Assembly (NCBI GenBank): GCA_019636625.1
Contig: JAHBXE010000021.1
Span: 1-60,924, forward strand
DNA from: Phycisphaeraceae bacterium
Lineage (GTDB): Bacteria; Planctomycetota; Phycisphaerae; Phycisphaerales; UBA1924
Length of the DNA: 60,924 bases
Reading direction: 5' to 3'
Shown: positions 53,355 through 60,924 of the stretch, piece after piece
How the letters are laid out: each line of letters begins with the position of its first letter
Position numbering within the stretch: position 1 is the first letter of the stretch
Translations under genes and position numbers: made by a program
The notes under the pieces: model-generated
What the model saw: the letters and a program-made list of their open reading frames with translations, nothing else
Told to the model about the DNA's origin: nothing
Databases searched by the model: none

Positions 53355-54063
53355 TGGGGATGTGCGAGAGGCGGTGATGGAGTTCTGGCGGACTCGGGCC
53401 GCGCAGATGAAGGGCCGGGGGAAGGGGCGTCGGGGTGTTCGTGATGGTCGATCGGCTGTCACGGACGGCAAACAAATGAACGGGTTTGTGGACCTGGTGT
53501 CGAGGTTGCTCGTGGCAGCGGGCACGCCGACGGATTCGGTGTTTACGGGTCGGCGGCTGGAACTGCCGGGGTGGTTTCGGGCCGAAAAGCAGTGGGACCT
53601 TGTGGTGGTTCACCGCGGGCGCCTGCTGGCGGCGGTGGAGTTCAAGTCGCAGGTCGGGCCGTCCTTCGGCAACAACTTCAACAACCGAACGGAGGAGGCG
53701 CTGGGAAGCGCGACGGACCTGTGGGCGGCGTACCGGGAGGGGGCCTTCGCGCCGTCGGGCCGTCCGTTTCTCGGCTACCTCATGCTGCTGGAGGACTGCG
53801 AGCGATCGCGGGAAGCCGTGCAGGTGCAGGAGCCGCACTTTCGGGTGTTTGCCGAGTTCAACGGGGCTTCGTATGGAAAGCGGTATGAGGTGCTTGTGCA
53901 GAAACTGCTGCGGGATCGGGTGTACGACGGGGCGTGCCTGCTCTTGTCGGAGAAGTCGGCCGCGGCATCCGGTGACTTTGTCGAGCCCAACGCGGAGCTG
54001 GCGTTCCATCGGCTGGTGAGGCCGCTGATCGCGCAGGTGACCGCGGCGATTCGTGAAGGGTGA
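53341..54063 (+). CDS. PaeR7I/XhoI-type type II restriction endonuclease
   Basis: 240 aa from a GTG inside the methyltransferase gene, close to PaeR7I in length. The motif 'LAAVEFKSQVGPSFGNNFNNRTEEALGSATDLWAAYREG' is very characteristic of PaeR7I (given as AAVEFKSQVGPSFGNNFNNR). The PD-(D/E)xK residues are Asp86, Glu100 and Lys102. Enzymes of this family cut CTCGAG, so the same site is predicted here. The upstream extension of the frame is antisense-like and not used. Confidence 0.92.
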   Translation: MGEFDGDVREAVMEFWRTRAAQMKGRGKGRRGVRDGRSAVTDGKQMNGFVDLVSRLLVAAGTPTDSVFTGRRLELPGWFRAEKQWDLVVVHRGRLLAAVEFKSQVGPSFGNNFNNRTEEALGSATDLWAAYREGAFAPSGRPFLGYLMLLEDCERSREAVQVQEPHFRVFAEFNGASYGKRYEVLVQKLLRDRVYDGACLLLSEKSAAASGDFVEPNAELAFHRLVRPLIAQVTAAIREG

Positions 54064-54158
54064 CTGTCCCGAGTCAACGGGGTGGACCTATCAGGCCGGC
54101 ATCTGGGAAAGTTCAGGTTTCGGGGGCATGGGCTGACAGGCGATGGTGTGGGGGCCGA

Positions 54159-54203
54159 TTCAAAGATGGCCACGTGGAGGGAGGGGGTTTGGCCATCTTT
54201 GAA
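54159..54203. repeat. Palindrome B (copy 6)
   Basis: Perfect arms, 95 bp after the endonuclease stop, same orientation as the copy at 52208. Confidence 0.95.
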
Positions 54204-54271
54204 TGGGGGAGATGGGGAGTGGGCGATGGGAAGAGGCGAAGGGGTGGCTCACCTTCGTGATGTCGGTGGTT

Positions 54272-55168
54272 TCACGGCAGGCGGTGGAGGCCGGAGCCGA
54301 TCTGGTCGCGGATGGCGTGGATGAGGCGCTGGCCCAGGCGTGGGTGGGTGCGGCCCTTGCGGTAGGCCGCGGCGATCTGGCGGACGGGTTTGGCGGAGGC
54401 GAGGCGGAGGAACCTGCAGGCGCGGCCGGGCAGGTGGGCGGCGGCCATTTCGGGGACGAGGGAGACGCCCAGGCCGAGGGCGACGAGCTCGAAGATGGTG
54501 CCGAGCTGGGTGGTGGAGCAGGCGACGCGCGGGCCGATGTTCTTGGCGGTGCAGAAGCCACGGATTTGTTGCCCGAGGCAGTGCATCTCGGAGAGGGAGA
54601 CGACGGGCTGGTGGTCGAGGTCGGCCCAGGAGACGGTGGTCTTGGCGGCGAGGGGGTGGGAGGCGGGGACGACCGCGAGGAGCTCCTCGTGGCCGATGAC
54701 GTCGACCTCGAGGTGGTCGTGGAGGAGGGGCGTGCTGGTGATGGCGACGTCGAGCTCGTTGTCGAGGAGGGCCTCGACGAGCTGGCCGGTGAGGGCCTCG
54801 CGGAGGAAGACCTCCTCGCCGTCCTTGACCACTTTTTTGAGGGCGGGCGGGAGGAGGTAGGGGGCCATGGTGGGGATGGCGCCGATGGAGACCGACCCGG
54901 CGCCCTGCTCGGCCTCTCGCTTGAGGTTGAGCTCGGCGTCGCGGAGCTCGGCGAGGATGCGCCGGGCCCGGGGGAGCAGGGCCTTGCCCGCGTCGGTGAG
55001 GGCGACGCCCCGCCCGAGGCGATCGAAGAGCCGGACGCCCAGGGATGTCTCCAGGCGGCCCAGGTGCTGGGAGAGGGTGGGCTGGGCCAGGCCCAGGCGT
55101 TCGGCGGCGCGGCTGATGGAGGCGGCCTCGGCGGCGGCGAGGAAGGAGCGGAGCTGGGGGATATCCAT
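54272..55168 (-). CDS. oxyR: Hydrogen peroxide sensor OxyR (LysR family)
   Basis: 298 aa. The N-terminal LysR helix-turn-helix is 'SISRAAERLGLAQPTLSQHLGRLE' (about 18-40). The redox cysteines of OxyR are conserved with the right spacing: Cys197 and Cys206 in 'MHCLGQQIRGFCTAKN'. It senses H2O2 by disulfide formation and activates peroxide defence genes. It is divergent from katA, with an OxyR-box-like sequence overlapping its own start, so autoregulation plus katA control is likely. MDIPQLRSF is taken as the start; a Met two codons earlier is possible. Confidence 0.93.
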   Translation of the reverse strand: MDIPQLRSFLAAAEAASISRAAERLGLAQPTLSQHLGRLETSLGVRLFDRLGRGVALTDAGKALLPRARRILAELRDAELNLKREAEQGAGSVSIGAIPTMAPYLLPPALKKVVKDGEEVFLREALTGQLVEALLDNELDVAITSTPLLHDHLEVDVIGHEELLAVVPASHPLAAKTTVSWADLDHQPVVSLSEMHCLGQQIRGFCTAKNIGPRVACSTTQLGTIFELVALGLGVSLVPEMAAAHLPGRACRFLRLASAKPVRQIAAAYRKGRTHPRLGQRLIHAIRDQIGSGLHRLP

Positions 55169-55203
55169 AGGCAAAGTCTATGGGAGGTATCGTCGGGTCA
55201 TTG
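55167..55203 (+). promoter_or_regulatory. OxyR-binding site
   Basis: ATAG-N7-CTAT-N7-ATCG-N7-ATTG matches the OxyR consensus ATAG-N7-CTAT-N7-ATAG-N7-CTAT. The first half is perfect and the second partial. It lies between oxyR and katA and covers the oxyR start codon. Confidence 0.7.
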
Positions 55204-55258
55204 TGGCTTGTGATAGGCCGCGGCGGTAGGGTTGACCATCAACCACAGGAGAAGCGTG

Positions 55259-56812
55259 ATGCAGGGAACCAGCCACGGCGGGATGAACAACGGGTCGGAG
55301 CAGAAGTGCCCGGTGCTGACGACGGCCAACGGGTCGCCCATCGGCGTGCAGCAGGCGCTGACGGCGGGGCCGCGGGGCCCGGTGCTGATGCAGGATGTGG
55401 CGCTGCTGGAGCAGATGCAGCACTTCAACCGGGAGCGGATCCCGGAGCGGGTGGTGCACGCGAAGGGGTCGGGCGCGTTCGGGACGTTCACGGTGACGCA
55501 GGATGTCACGCGGTACACGCGGGCCAGGCTGTTCGAGAAGGTGGGGAAGAAGACGGACGTGTTCCTCCGGTTCTCGACGGTGGCGGGGGAGCGGGGCGCG
55601 GCGGATGCGGAGCGGGATGTGCGCGGGTTTGCCGTGAAGTTCTACACGGAGGAGGGGAACTGGGACCTGGTGGGGAACAACACGCCGGTGTTCTTCGTGC
55701 GTGATCCGTACAAGTTCCAGATGTTCATCCACACGCAGAAGCGCCACCCGCAGACGAACCTGCGCGACATGGACATGCAGTGGGACTTCTGGTCGCTCTG
55801 CCCGGAGAGCCTGCACCAGGTGACGATCCTCTTCTCCGACCGGGGGATCCCGGCGTCGTACCGGCACCTGCACGGGTTCGGCAGCCACACGTATTCGTTG
55901 ATCAACGCCAAGGGCGAGCGGGTGTGGTGCAAGTTCCACTTCCGGAGCATGCAGGGGATCCGGAACATGATGGACGATGAGGCGGCGGCGCTGATCGGGC
56001 GCGACCGCGAGAGCCACCAGCGCGACCTGTTCGAGGCGATCGCGCGGGGCGAGTACCCGAAGTGGAAGGTGAGCCTCCAGGTGATGACCCAGGCGCAGGC
56101 CCAGACCTTCCGCTGGAACCCCTTCGACCTGACGAAGGTGTGGCCGCACAAGGAGTTCCCGCTGATCGAGGTCGGCGTGATGGAGCTCAACAAGAACCCG
56201 GAGAACTACTTCGCGGATGTGGAGCAGGCGGCGTTCAAGCCCAGCGCGCTGGTGCCGGGCATCGGGCCCAGCCCGGACAAGATGCTCCAGGCCCGGCTCA
56301 TGTCCTACGCCGACACGCACCTGCACCGGCTGGGCGTCAACCACCACCAGGTGCCGGTGAACAAGCCCCGCTGCCCCGTGATGAACTACATCCGCGATGG
56401 GGCGCTGGCCGAGGGCGCCTACGGGGCCGCGGCCAACTACTGGCCCAACTCGATCGAGGGCGCGCCAAAGCCCAACCCTGTGTACGCGGACCCCTCGTGG
56501 AACCTCGGGCAGACGATCGTCGACCGGTTCGACTCGACCTCGGACCACGACGACTACACCCAGCCGGGCAACCTCTACCGCATGTTCGATGAGGGCCAGC
56601 GCGACCGCCTCACCCGCCGCATCGCCGGCGGCCTCGGCCAGGCACGCAAGGAAGTCCAGATGCGGCAGCTGTGCCACTTCTTCCGGGCCGACCCCGACTA
56701 CGGCATGCGGGTCGCCAGGCACCTGGGCGTGGATGTCAGCGCGTTCACCGGCGCCGAGCACGCGGCGACGATCGTCGTGAATCCAGCGGCGAGAGGGGCC
56801 GCGAAGGCATAG
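55259..56812 (+). CDS. katA: Monofunctional haem catalase
   Basis: 517 aa. It breaks down H2O2 in the cytoplasm. It has the catalytic His67 (RVVHAKG), Asn140 (DLVGNNTPVFF) and the proximal haem Tyr in 'RLMSYADTH'. It also has 'FSTVAGERGAADAERDVRGFAVKFYT' (given in part), the family signature. The size fits small-subunit catalases. AGGAG precedes the ATG at 55259. A small hairpin (GGTTGA-CCA-TCAACC) lies just upstream of the ribosome-binding site. It is divergent from its probable regulator oxyR. Confidence 0.96.
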   Translation: MQGTSHGGMNNGSEQKCPVLTTANGSPIGVQQALTAGPRGPVLMQDVALLEQMQHFNRERIPERVVHAKGSGAFGTFTVTQDVTRYTRARLFEKVGKKTDVFLRFSTVAGERGAADAERDVRGFAVKFYTEEGNWDLVGNNTPVFFVRDPYKFQMFIHTQKRHPQTNLRDMDMQWDFWSLCPESLHQVTILFSDRGIPASYRHLHGFGSHTYSLINAKGERVWCKFHFRSMQGIRNMMDDEAAALIGRDRESHQRDLFEAIARGEYPKWKVSLQVMTQAQAQTFRWNPFDLTKVWPHKEFPLIEVGVMELNKNPENYFADVEQAAFKPSALVPGIGPSPDKMLQARLMSYADTHLHRLGVNHHQVPVNKPRCPVMNYIRDGALAEGAYGAAANYWPNSIEGAPKPNPVYADPSWNLGQTIVDRFDSTSDHDDYTQPGNLYRMFDEGQRDRLTRRIAGGLGQARKEVQMRQLCHFFRADPDYGMRVARHLGVDVSAFTGAEHAATIVVNPAARGAAKA

Positions 56813-57371
56813 GGAAAGACCCGGGCCAGGGCCAAACGAAGCCCGGGGCGCGGCGATGGGGTCGGTCGTGAGGGCGTTTCCGGTCAGGAGCGCCTTCGCC
56901 AAGCCGCCCATCGCCGCGCCGCCGGGCTTTTCCGTTGGAAGAGGGCAGTCGGGAGCGGGGGGAGATTCAAAGATGGCCACGGTGTGTGAGACACGGTGGC
57001 CATCTTTGATTTTGGGCGAGGCAGGGTGGGGGTGGGGGGGTGGGGGCGTCCAGAGCCGGGTTTGTGCGCACACGATGACCGCGCGATCGGGGGATGGGGC
57101 GTGCCCGGCGCGTGGTCGGAACGTGGTGGGGGATGGTGGGTTGCGTGCCGGTGGCGGCGGGCCGTGGCCGCGCTCGTGCGCACGGGCGTGGTCCTGCATC
57201 CATAGGCAGAGGGGCCCTTGGCTCCTTCACCCCGGCGCGGGACACCACCCGCCGGGTTCTTCCGTGAACTGGCCGCATCCCGGCCCGGCTCCCGTGGGGG
57301 GAGGGGGAGGGGGGTGGGGAGGGCTCCGCGCCCGGGGCCCGTCGCACACATCCGTGGGAAAGGGGAACGCG
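56813..57371. other. Intergenic region with B palindrome
   Basis: 559 bp between katA and the AAA ATPase gene. It contains a B palindrome (56966-57009) and a G-rich tract. The open frame running into the ATPase gene passes through the palindrome and is not protein-like. No RNA gene is recognised. Confidence 0.6.
56966..57009. repeat. Palindrome B (copy 7)
   Basis: TTCAAAGATGGCCA left arm and TGGCCATCTTTGA right arm. The centre differs (CGGTGTGTGAGACACGG) and forms its own small stem GTGT/ACAC. Confidence 0.93.
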
Positions 57372-58475
57372 ATGTCCGAACCTGTGCTGGTGAGCCTGTC
57401 GAGCGTGAAGTCGGAGCCGGTGCGGTGGCTGTGGCCGGGGCGGGTGCCGCGCGGGAAGGTGACGATGGTGTGCGGGGACCCGGGCCTGGGCAAGAGTTTC
57501 GTGATGATGGACATGGCGGCGCGGGTGTCGGCGTGCCTGCCGTGGCCGGACGGGCCGACGCCGCTGCGGCAGGCGGGCTCGGTGCTGGTGCTGTCGGCGG
57601 AGGACGACCCGGCGGACACGATCCGCCCGCGGATCGAGGCGGCCGGGGGCGACCCCGACCGGGTGCTGTTCCTGGAGGGCGTGCGTCGCCAGGGGGCGGT
57701 GGCGGGGCTGACGCTGAAGCTGGACGCGGGCGCGATCGAGGCGGCGCTGGCGCGGATGGACCGCCCACGCCTCATCATCGTGGACCCGGTCTCGGCCTAC
57801 ATGGGGGACACCGACAGCCACAACAACGCGGAGGTGCGGGCCGTGCTGGCCGAACTCTCGCGGATCGCGGGGCGGTGGGGCCCGTCCATCGTCTGCGTCA
57901 CGCACCTCAACAAGTCCTCCGGCTCCCGGGCCGTGTACCGGGCCATGGGCTCGCTGGCGTTCACCGCCGCCGCGAGGATGGTCTGGCTGGTCGCGAAGAT
58001 GCCCGGCGATGAATCGCGGCGGGCGATGGTCCTGGTCAAGAGCAACCTGCCCGCCTCGCCCTCGGGCCTGTCGTTCCGGATCGAACCCGGGGGGACCGGG
58101 GCCGACGGGGCGGGCGGTCGCGTGCGGTGGGAGGCCGGGCCGGTGTCGATCTCCGCCGACTTCATCGAGCAGTCCTCGACCGACGACGCCGCCGGGCCCA
58201 TGGACGATGCGGCGGAGTTCCTCGTCGAGGCGCTCACCCCCGGCCCTCGCCCGGCGGAGGACCTCTTCCGCGAGGCCGAGCAGGCGGGCATCGCGATCAA
58301 GACCCTCCGCCGGGCCAAGCGCGTGCTGAACATCCGGGCCCGGCGCGAGGGCGGATCGGGCGGGCACTGGGTGTGGTCGCTGCCCCCGGGCTCGGGCGGG
58401 GCGGAAGGGGGAGCGGGTGGGGGGGCGGAAGGGGGTGGTGGGGGTGGTGGGGGTGAGGGGGGTGGGGGGGCGTGA
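57372..58475 (+). CDS. RepA-like AAA/RecA-fold ATPase
   Basis: 367 aa. It has Walker A GDPGLGKS (35-42), 'VLVLSAEDDPADTIRPR' and Walker B LIIVDP (134-139), followed by 'SIVCVTHLNKSSGS'. This is the pattern of RepA/AAA_25 hexameric ATPases found in plasmids, phages and integrated elements and used for replication or helicase loading. The C-terminal region has a winged-helix-like part (EDLFREAEQAGIAIKTLRRAKRVL) and a 30-residue Gly-rich tail coded by long G runs. It overlaps the next gene by 4 nt. The start at 57372 is chosen by the fold and an upstream purine-rich site. Confidence 0.85.
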   Translation: MSEPVLVSLSSVKSEPVRWLWPGRVPRGKVTMVCGDPGLGKSFVMMDMAARVSACLPWPDGPTPLRQAGSVLVLSAEDDPADTIRPRIEAAGGDPDRVLFLEGVRRQGAVAGLTLKLDAGAIEAALARMDRPRLIIVDPVSAYMGDTDSHNNAEVRAVLAELSRIAGRWGPSIVCVTHLNKSSGSRAVYRAMGSLAFTAAARMVWLVAKMPGDESRRAMVLVKSNLPASPSGLSFRIEPGGTGADGAGGRVRWEAGPVSISADFIEQSSTDDAAGPMDDAAEFLVEALTPGPRPAEDLFREAEQAGIAIKTLRRAKRVLNIRARREGGSGGHWVWSLPPGSGGAEGGAGGGAEGGGGGGGGEGGGGA

Positions 58476-58786
58476 TCCCGAAACCCAAGCCTGTGCTTGC
58501 TCGCCAACTCGGGCCATCGCGCCCGGAGGTGCCGCCCGATTACGGCGAGTCGCTCTTCTGGAGCCTGATGGACCAGATGGGCGCCCGCGTGGGGACGATC
58601 TCGCTGCGGGATGAGCTCATCGGCGCGATCCGATCCGGGCGGTACGCCGAGGCGCTGCTCCGGGCCCTGCTCCACGACCGGCAGTACCGGCAGGAGATGG
58701 GGCCGGCCGATCCCCCCCGATCCGATCCCCCCCGATCCGAACCGCCTCGGGCCGAACCGCCTCGGGGTGGGTGGGAGGCGGATTAG
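58472..58786 (+). CDS. Small protein with Pro-rich C-terminal repeats
   Basis: 104 aa with a GTG start overlapping the ATPase stop (GTGA), so translation is coupled. The N-terminal 75 residues look like a small helical domain (LFWSLMDQMGARVGTISLRDELIGAIRSG). The end is a short tandem repeat of the form DPPRS/EPPRA. I do not recognise a family; coupling suggests it works with the ATPase. Confidence 0.65.
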   Translation: MIPKPKPVLARQLGPSRPEVPPDYGESLFWSLMDQMGARVGTISLRDELIGAIRSGRYAEALLRALLHDRQYRQEMGPADPPRSDPPRSEPPRAEPPRGGWEAD

Positions 58787-58803
58787 GGAAGGTGGGGGGA
58801 AAA

Positions 58804-58846
58804 TCAAAGATGGCCAACGTGTCTCTCAGGGGTTGGCCATCTTTGA
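58804..58846. repeat. Palindrome B (copy 8)
   Basis: TCAAAGATGGCCA / TGGCCATCTTTGA with centre ACGTGTCTCTCAGGGGT. It lies between convergent genes 17 and 2 bp away, so it may double as a bidirectional terminator. Confidence 0.93.
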
Positions 58847-58848
58847 AA

Positions 58849-59238
58849 TCAGGGGTCCAGCACCGCCTCGGCCTCGATCTCGACGAGCATCGCCGGGTCG
58901 ATCAGGCGCGACACCTCGACCATCGTGCTCGCCGGGCGGATGTCGCCGAACACCTCGCCGTGGGCCCGCCCGACGGCCTCCCACCGGGCGATGTCGGTCA
59001 CGTAGATCCGCGTGCGGACCACATCGCGGATGGAGCCGCCGGCCTGCTCGATCGCCGCGGCGATCTTCCGGAGAATCACCCGCGTCTGCTCGCCGGGATC
59101 GCCCGGACCAAGGACCCGCCCGTCCGGGCCGGTGGCGGTGGTCCCCGCGACATGGATGTGGTTCCCGACGCGGACGGCGCGGGAGTAGCCGACGATGGAT
59201 TCCCAGGGGGCGCCGGAGGAGATAGTGGTGCGGTTCAC
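58849..59238 (-). CDS. RidA (YjgF/YER057c/UK114) family protein
   Basis: 129 aa with a GTG start preceded by AAGGA. RidA enzymes hydrolyse reactive enamine/imine intermediates of amino-acid metabolism. It has '[21 protein letters not shown]', '[19 protein letters not shown]' and the C-terminal '[24 protein letters not shown]' (each given in part here). The substrate-carboxylate Arg of classic RidA (R105 region) is not obvious, so it may belong to a related subgroup. It lies downstream of the kbl-like gene. Confidence 0.9.
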   Translation of the reverse strand: MNRTTISSGAPWESIVGYSRAVRVGNHIHVAGTTATGPDGRVLGPGDPGEQTRVILRKIAAAIEQAGGSIRDVVRTRIYVTDIARWEAVGRAHGEVFGDIRPASTMVEVSRLIDPAMLVEIEAEAVLDP

Positions 59239-59309
59239 GTCCGGTTCCTTGCAGGCGTGACATCGTGAACGGGCGGCGACGCCGATGGAGCGTGCATCCA
59301 CCCCTGGTA

Positions 59310-60569
59310 TCACAGCTTCCGCAACGATGCCACCAACTGGTCGATGTGGGCCTTGGTATGCGCCGCGGAAATCTGGCACCGCAGCCGCGCGTGGCCCTCG
59401 GGCACGACCGGGTAGCCAAAGCCGATGACGAACACGCCCAGTTCCAGCAGCCGCTTGCTCATCGCGATCGCCTTGGCCGTGTCGTGGACGATGATGGGGC
59501 AGATGGCCGTCGGGCTTTCGAGCACATCAAAGCCCGCCTCCTTGATCTTCTTGCGGGCGTAGGCGACGTTGTCGCGCAGCCTGGCCACCCGCTGCGGCTC
59601 GCGCAGCAGGACCTCGATCGCCTTGTTCGCGCTGCACGCGACGGTGACGGGCAGGGCGTTGGAGAACAGCGTCGGCCGCCCCCGCTGGATCAGCAGTTCG
59701 ATCAGGCGCCGGCTCCCCGCGACAAAGCCGCCGGCCCCGCCTCCCAGGGCCTTGCCGAGCGTGCCGGTGAAGACATCGACCTCGCCGTTGACGGGCTTCT
59801 GGTCCCAGCCGTCGAGCGGGCGGACCATGTTGCAGTACTCGTGCGTGCCCCGCCCCAGCTTGCCCATGACGCCGTGCCCGTGGCTGTCGTCGACGACGAG
59901 GATCGCGTTGAACTCGTCGCACAGCCGCCGCATCTTCGCCAGGTCGGCGATCGAGCCCTCCATGCTGAACACGCCGTCGGTCACCACCCACACCTGCCCC
60001 GTGATGTCCTTGTTCGCCCTCGCCCGCTCGAGCGCGGCCCGCAGCGAGCCCTCCCCGTCGAGCCGGTTGTTCTTGTACACATCCTTGAACACGCCCTTCT
60101 TGATCACCGTCGTCAGCCGGATCGCATCGATGATGCACGCGTGGTTGAGCTCATCGCTGATGATGATGTCCCCCGGCTCGCAGGCCGTGGGGAACAGCGC
60201 CTCCGCGGCGGTCCAGGCCGACACGAACGTGTACGCCGCCTCCGTCCCCATCAGCCTCGCGATGGACTTCTCGATCGTCTCGTGCGGGCTGAACGTCCCG
60301 CAGATGAACCGGACGCTGGCCGTCCCCGCGCCGAAGTCCTTGAGCCCCTGGATCCCCGCCTCGACGACCTCCGGGTGGTTCGCCAGGCCCAGGTAGTTGT
60401 TCGAGCAGAAGCAGAGCACCTCGCGGGGCTTGCCGTCCTCACCCCGGATCCGGATCGCCGCATCCATCGGCGACTCGATCATCTGCAGGTGCTTGTACAG
60501 CCCCTCGGCCCGCAGCTTGGCGAGGAGGGCGTCGGTGCGCTGGTCAAACAGGGCGGAGGCGGTCTGCAT
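59310..60569 (-). CDS. kbl: 2-amino-3-ketobutyrate CoA ligase (glycine C-acetyltransferase)
   Basis: 419 aa. It is an alpha-oxoamine synthase: '[17 protein letters not shown]', '[23 protein letters not shown]', '[10 protein letters not shown]' and the PLP lysine in '[14 protein letters not shown]'. These match Kbl (threonine catabolism, glycine plus acetyl-CoA), with KAS/serine palmitoyl relatives as the alternative. The start at [10 protein letters not shown] is chosen for homology. No tdh is adjacent. Two palindrome families lie just upstream. Confidence 0.9.
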   Translation of the reverse strand: MQTASALFDQRTDALLAKLRAEGLYKHLQMIESPMDAAIRIRGEDGKPREVLCFCSNNYLGLANHPEVVEAGIQGLKDFGAGTASVRFICGTFSPHETIEKSIARLMGTEAAYTFVSAWTAAEALFPTACEPGDIIISDELNHACIIDAIRLTTVIKKGVFKDVYKNNRLDGEGSLRAALERARANKDITGQVWVVTDGVFSMEGSIADLAKMRRLCDEFNAILVVDDSHGHGVMGKLGRGTHEYCNMVRPLDGWDQKPVNGEVDVFTGTLGKALGGGAGGFVAGSRRLIELLIQRGRPTLFSNALPVTVACSANKAIEVLLREPQRVARLRDNVAYARKKIKEAGFDVLESPTAICPIIVHDTAKAIAMSKRLLELGVFVIGFGYPVVPEGHARLRCQISAAHTKAHIDQLVASLRKL

Positions 60570-60637
60570 GGGGAGGCTCCCGAAGGAAAGGGGGAAGGGG
60601 GGCCATTCTACTGCCGCTCCCCAACCATCACTCCCCA

Positions 60638-60682
60638 TTCAAAGATGGCCAAACCCCCTCCCTCCACGTGGCCATCTTTGAA
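60638..60682. repeat. Palindrome B (copy 9, inverted orientation)
   Basis: Perfect arms with the centre reversed (AACCCCCTCCCTCCACG), 69 bp upstream of the kbl start. Confidence 0.95.
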
Positions 60683-60689
60683 TCCGTGC

Positions 60690-60720
60690 CATCGAAGTCC
60701 CGGCCCTGCGGGACTCGATG
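60690..60720. repeat. Palindrome A (copy 5)
   Basis: CATCGAAGTCCC / GGGACTCGATG (one base lost in the right arm). Confidence 0.85.
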
Positions 60721-60740
60721 CATCGCGGAATCACCCGTGC

Positions 60741-60772
60741 CATCGAAGTCCCGGCCTTGCGGGACTTCGATG
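60741..60772. repeat. Palindrome A (copy 6)
   Basis: Perfect 12-bp stem with an 8-nt centre GGCCTTGC. Confidence 0.9.
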
Positions 60773-60789
60773 CCCTTCCGCTTCCATGC

Positions 60790-60818
60790 CCCCCTCCCTC
60801 CACGTGGCCATCTTTGAA
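60790..60818. repeat. Half palindrome B
   Basis: The right half of an inverted B element only (CCCCCTCCCTCCACG then TGGCCATCTTTGAA). The other arm is replaced by unrelated sequence, so this is a truncated copy. Confidence 0.85.
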
Positions 60819-60825
60819 TCCGTGC

Positions 60826-60857
60826 CATCGAAGTCCCGGCCCTGCGGGACTTCGATG
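60826..60857. repeat. Palindrome A (copy 7)
   Basis: Perfect stem, 9 bp before the end of the dockerin gene on the minus strand. Confidence 0.9.
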
Positions 60858-60866
60858 CCCTTCCGC

Positions 60867-60924
60867 TTACATGCACCCCGCCGCGTACTTGTTCAGGAAG
60901 CACTGGAAGTCGTTCGCGGTCAGG
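60867..60924 (-). CDS. C-terminal end of a GC-type dockerin protein (partial)
   Basis: The minus strand reads LTANDFQCFLNKYAAGCM and stops at 60867, the last repeat of a dockerin domain. The rest of the gene lies beyond the window. Its last residues differ from the usual GCP/GCT ending. Confidence 0.85.
   Translation of the reverse strand, partial: LTANDFQCFLNKYAAGCM

Noticed and set aside
54082..54324. Short ORFs translating the B element as 'SKMATWREG'
   Set aside because: The same peptide appears wherever a B element is read through. It reflects the DNA repeat, not a protein family.
56856..57371. N-terminal extension of the RepA-like ATPase
   Set aside because: It passes through palindrome B and is low complexity. 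The fold begins at 57372.

Overview
The window is GC-rich bacterial chromosome and most likely comes from a planctomycete of the Phycisphaerae/Phycisphaerales type. The evidence is a large set of secreted proteins ending in a Cys-containing dockerin-like repeat (core NCDGSTG..LTANDFQCFLN..A.GC, as in what NCBI calls 'GC-type dockerin domain-anchored' proteins). Others end in a PEP-CTERM-like tail (PTPG, hydrophobic stretch, Arg cluster). There is also a typical Gram-negative envelope gene pair (lptF/lptG). Taxonomy is inferred from these protein signatures only.

Layout. 1-2.9 kb: a repeat-rich secreted protein interrupted by one in-frame TAA, then a dockerin protein. 2.9-7.5 kb: lptG, lptF and cysS (minus strand). 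7.7-13 kb: two consecutive pairs of RCC1-repeat surface proteins (one with a PEP-CTERM-like tail, one with a dockerin), with a 390-bp near-identical duplication that carries a promoter, a ribosome-binding site and the broken 3' end of the neighbouring phosphoesterase gene. 13.2-15.4 kb: phosphoesterase, rnpA-yidD, a TetR regulator and an 8-bp microsatellite. 15.6-25.7 kb: a DNRLRE/multicopper-oxidase/dockerin fusion, a cysteine desulfurase, NDH-2, an RMD1-like membrane protein, an FkbM methyltransferase, a small lipoprotein, an Mrp-family ATPase lacking CxxC, and a charged secreted protein. 26-39.9 kb: a minus-strand exopolysaccharide cluster (four glycosyltransferases of GT4 type, one GT2, a WcaF-like acetyltransferase, a methyltransferase, a polymerase-like membrane protein, a GDP-mannose-3,5-epimerase-like enzyme with a histone-like tail, a secreted Gly-rich protein) ending in cysQ and cysC. 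40-41.1 kb: an intact IS5-family element with inverted repeats and a probable 4-bp target duplication.

41.3-60.9 kb is an accessory-looking half. It holds more dockerin and PEP-CTERM-like surface proteins, a sulfotransferase, a TPR-phosphodiesterase, a third RCC1 pair, a PaeR7I-type restriction-modification system, oxyR-katA with a recognisable OxyR box, a RepA-like AAA ATPase with a small partner, RidA, a Kbl-type transferase and the end of another dockerin gene. Two families of short palindromic repeats, here called A (about 32 bp) and B (about 45 bp), occur only in this half. They sit between nearly all gene blocks and bracket several cassettes.

Working together: the secreted/anchored proteins, the polysaccharide cluster, the sulfur-activation genes (cysC/cysQ), the sulfotransferase and the LPS transport genes all point to building and decorating a complex cell surface, possibly with a sulfated polysaccharide. 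The most unusual signals are the RCC1 pair expansion with its duplicated expression leader, the A/B palindromes, the triplicated gene tail/terminator array at 44.8-45.2 kb, the in-frame TAA, and several unusual fusions.
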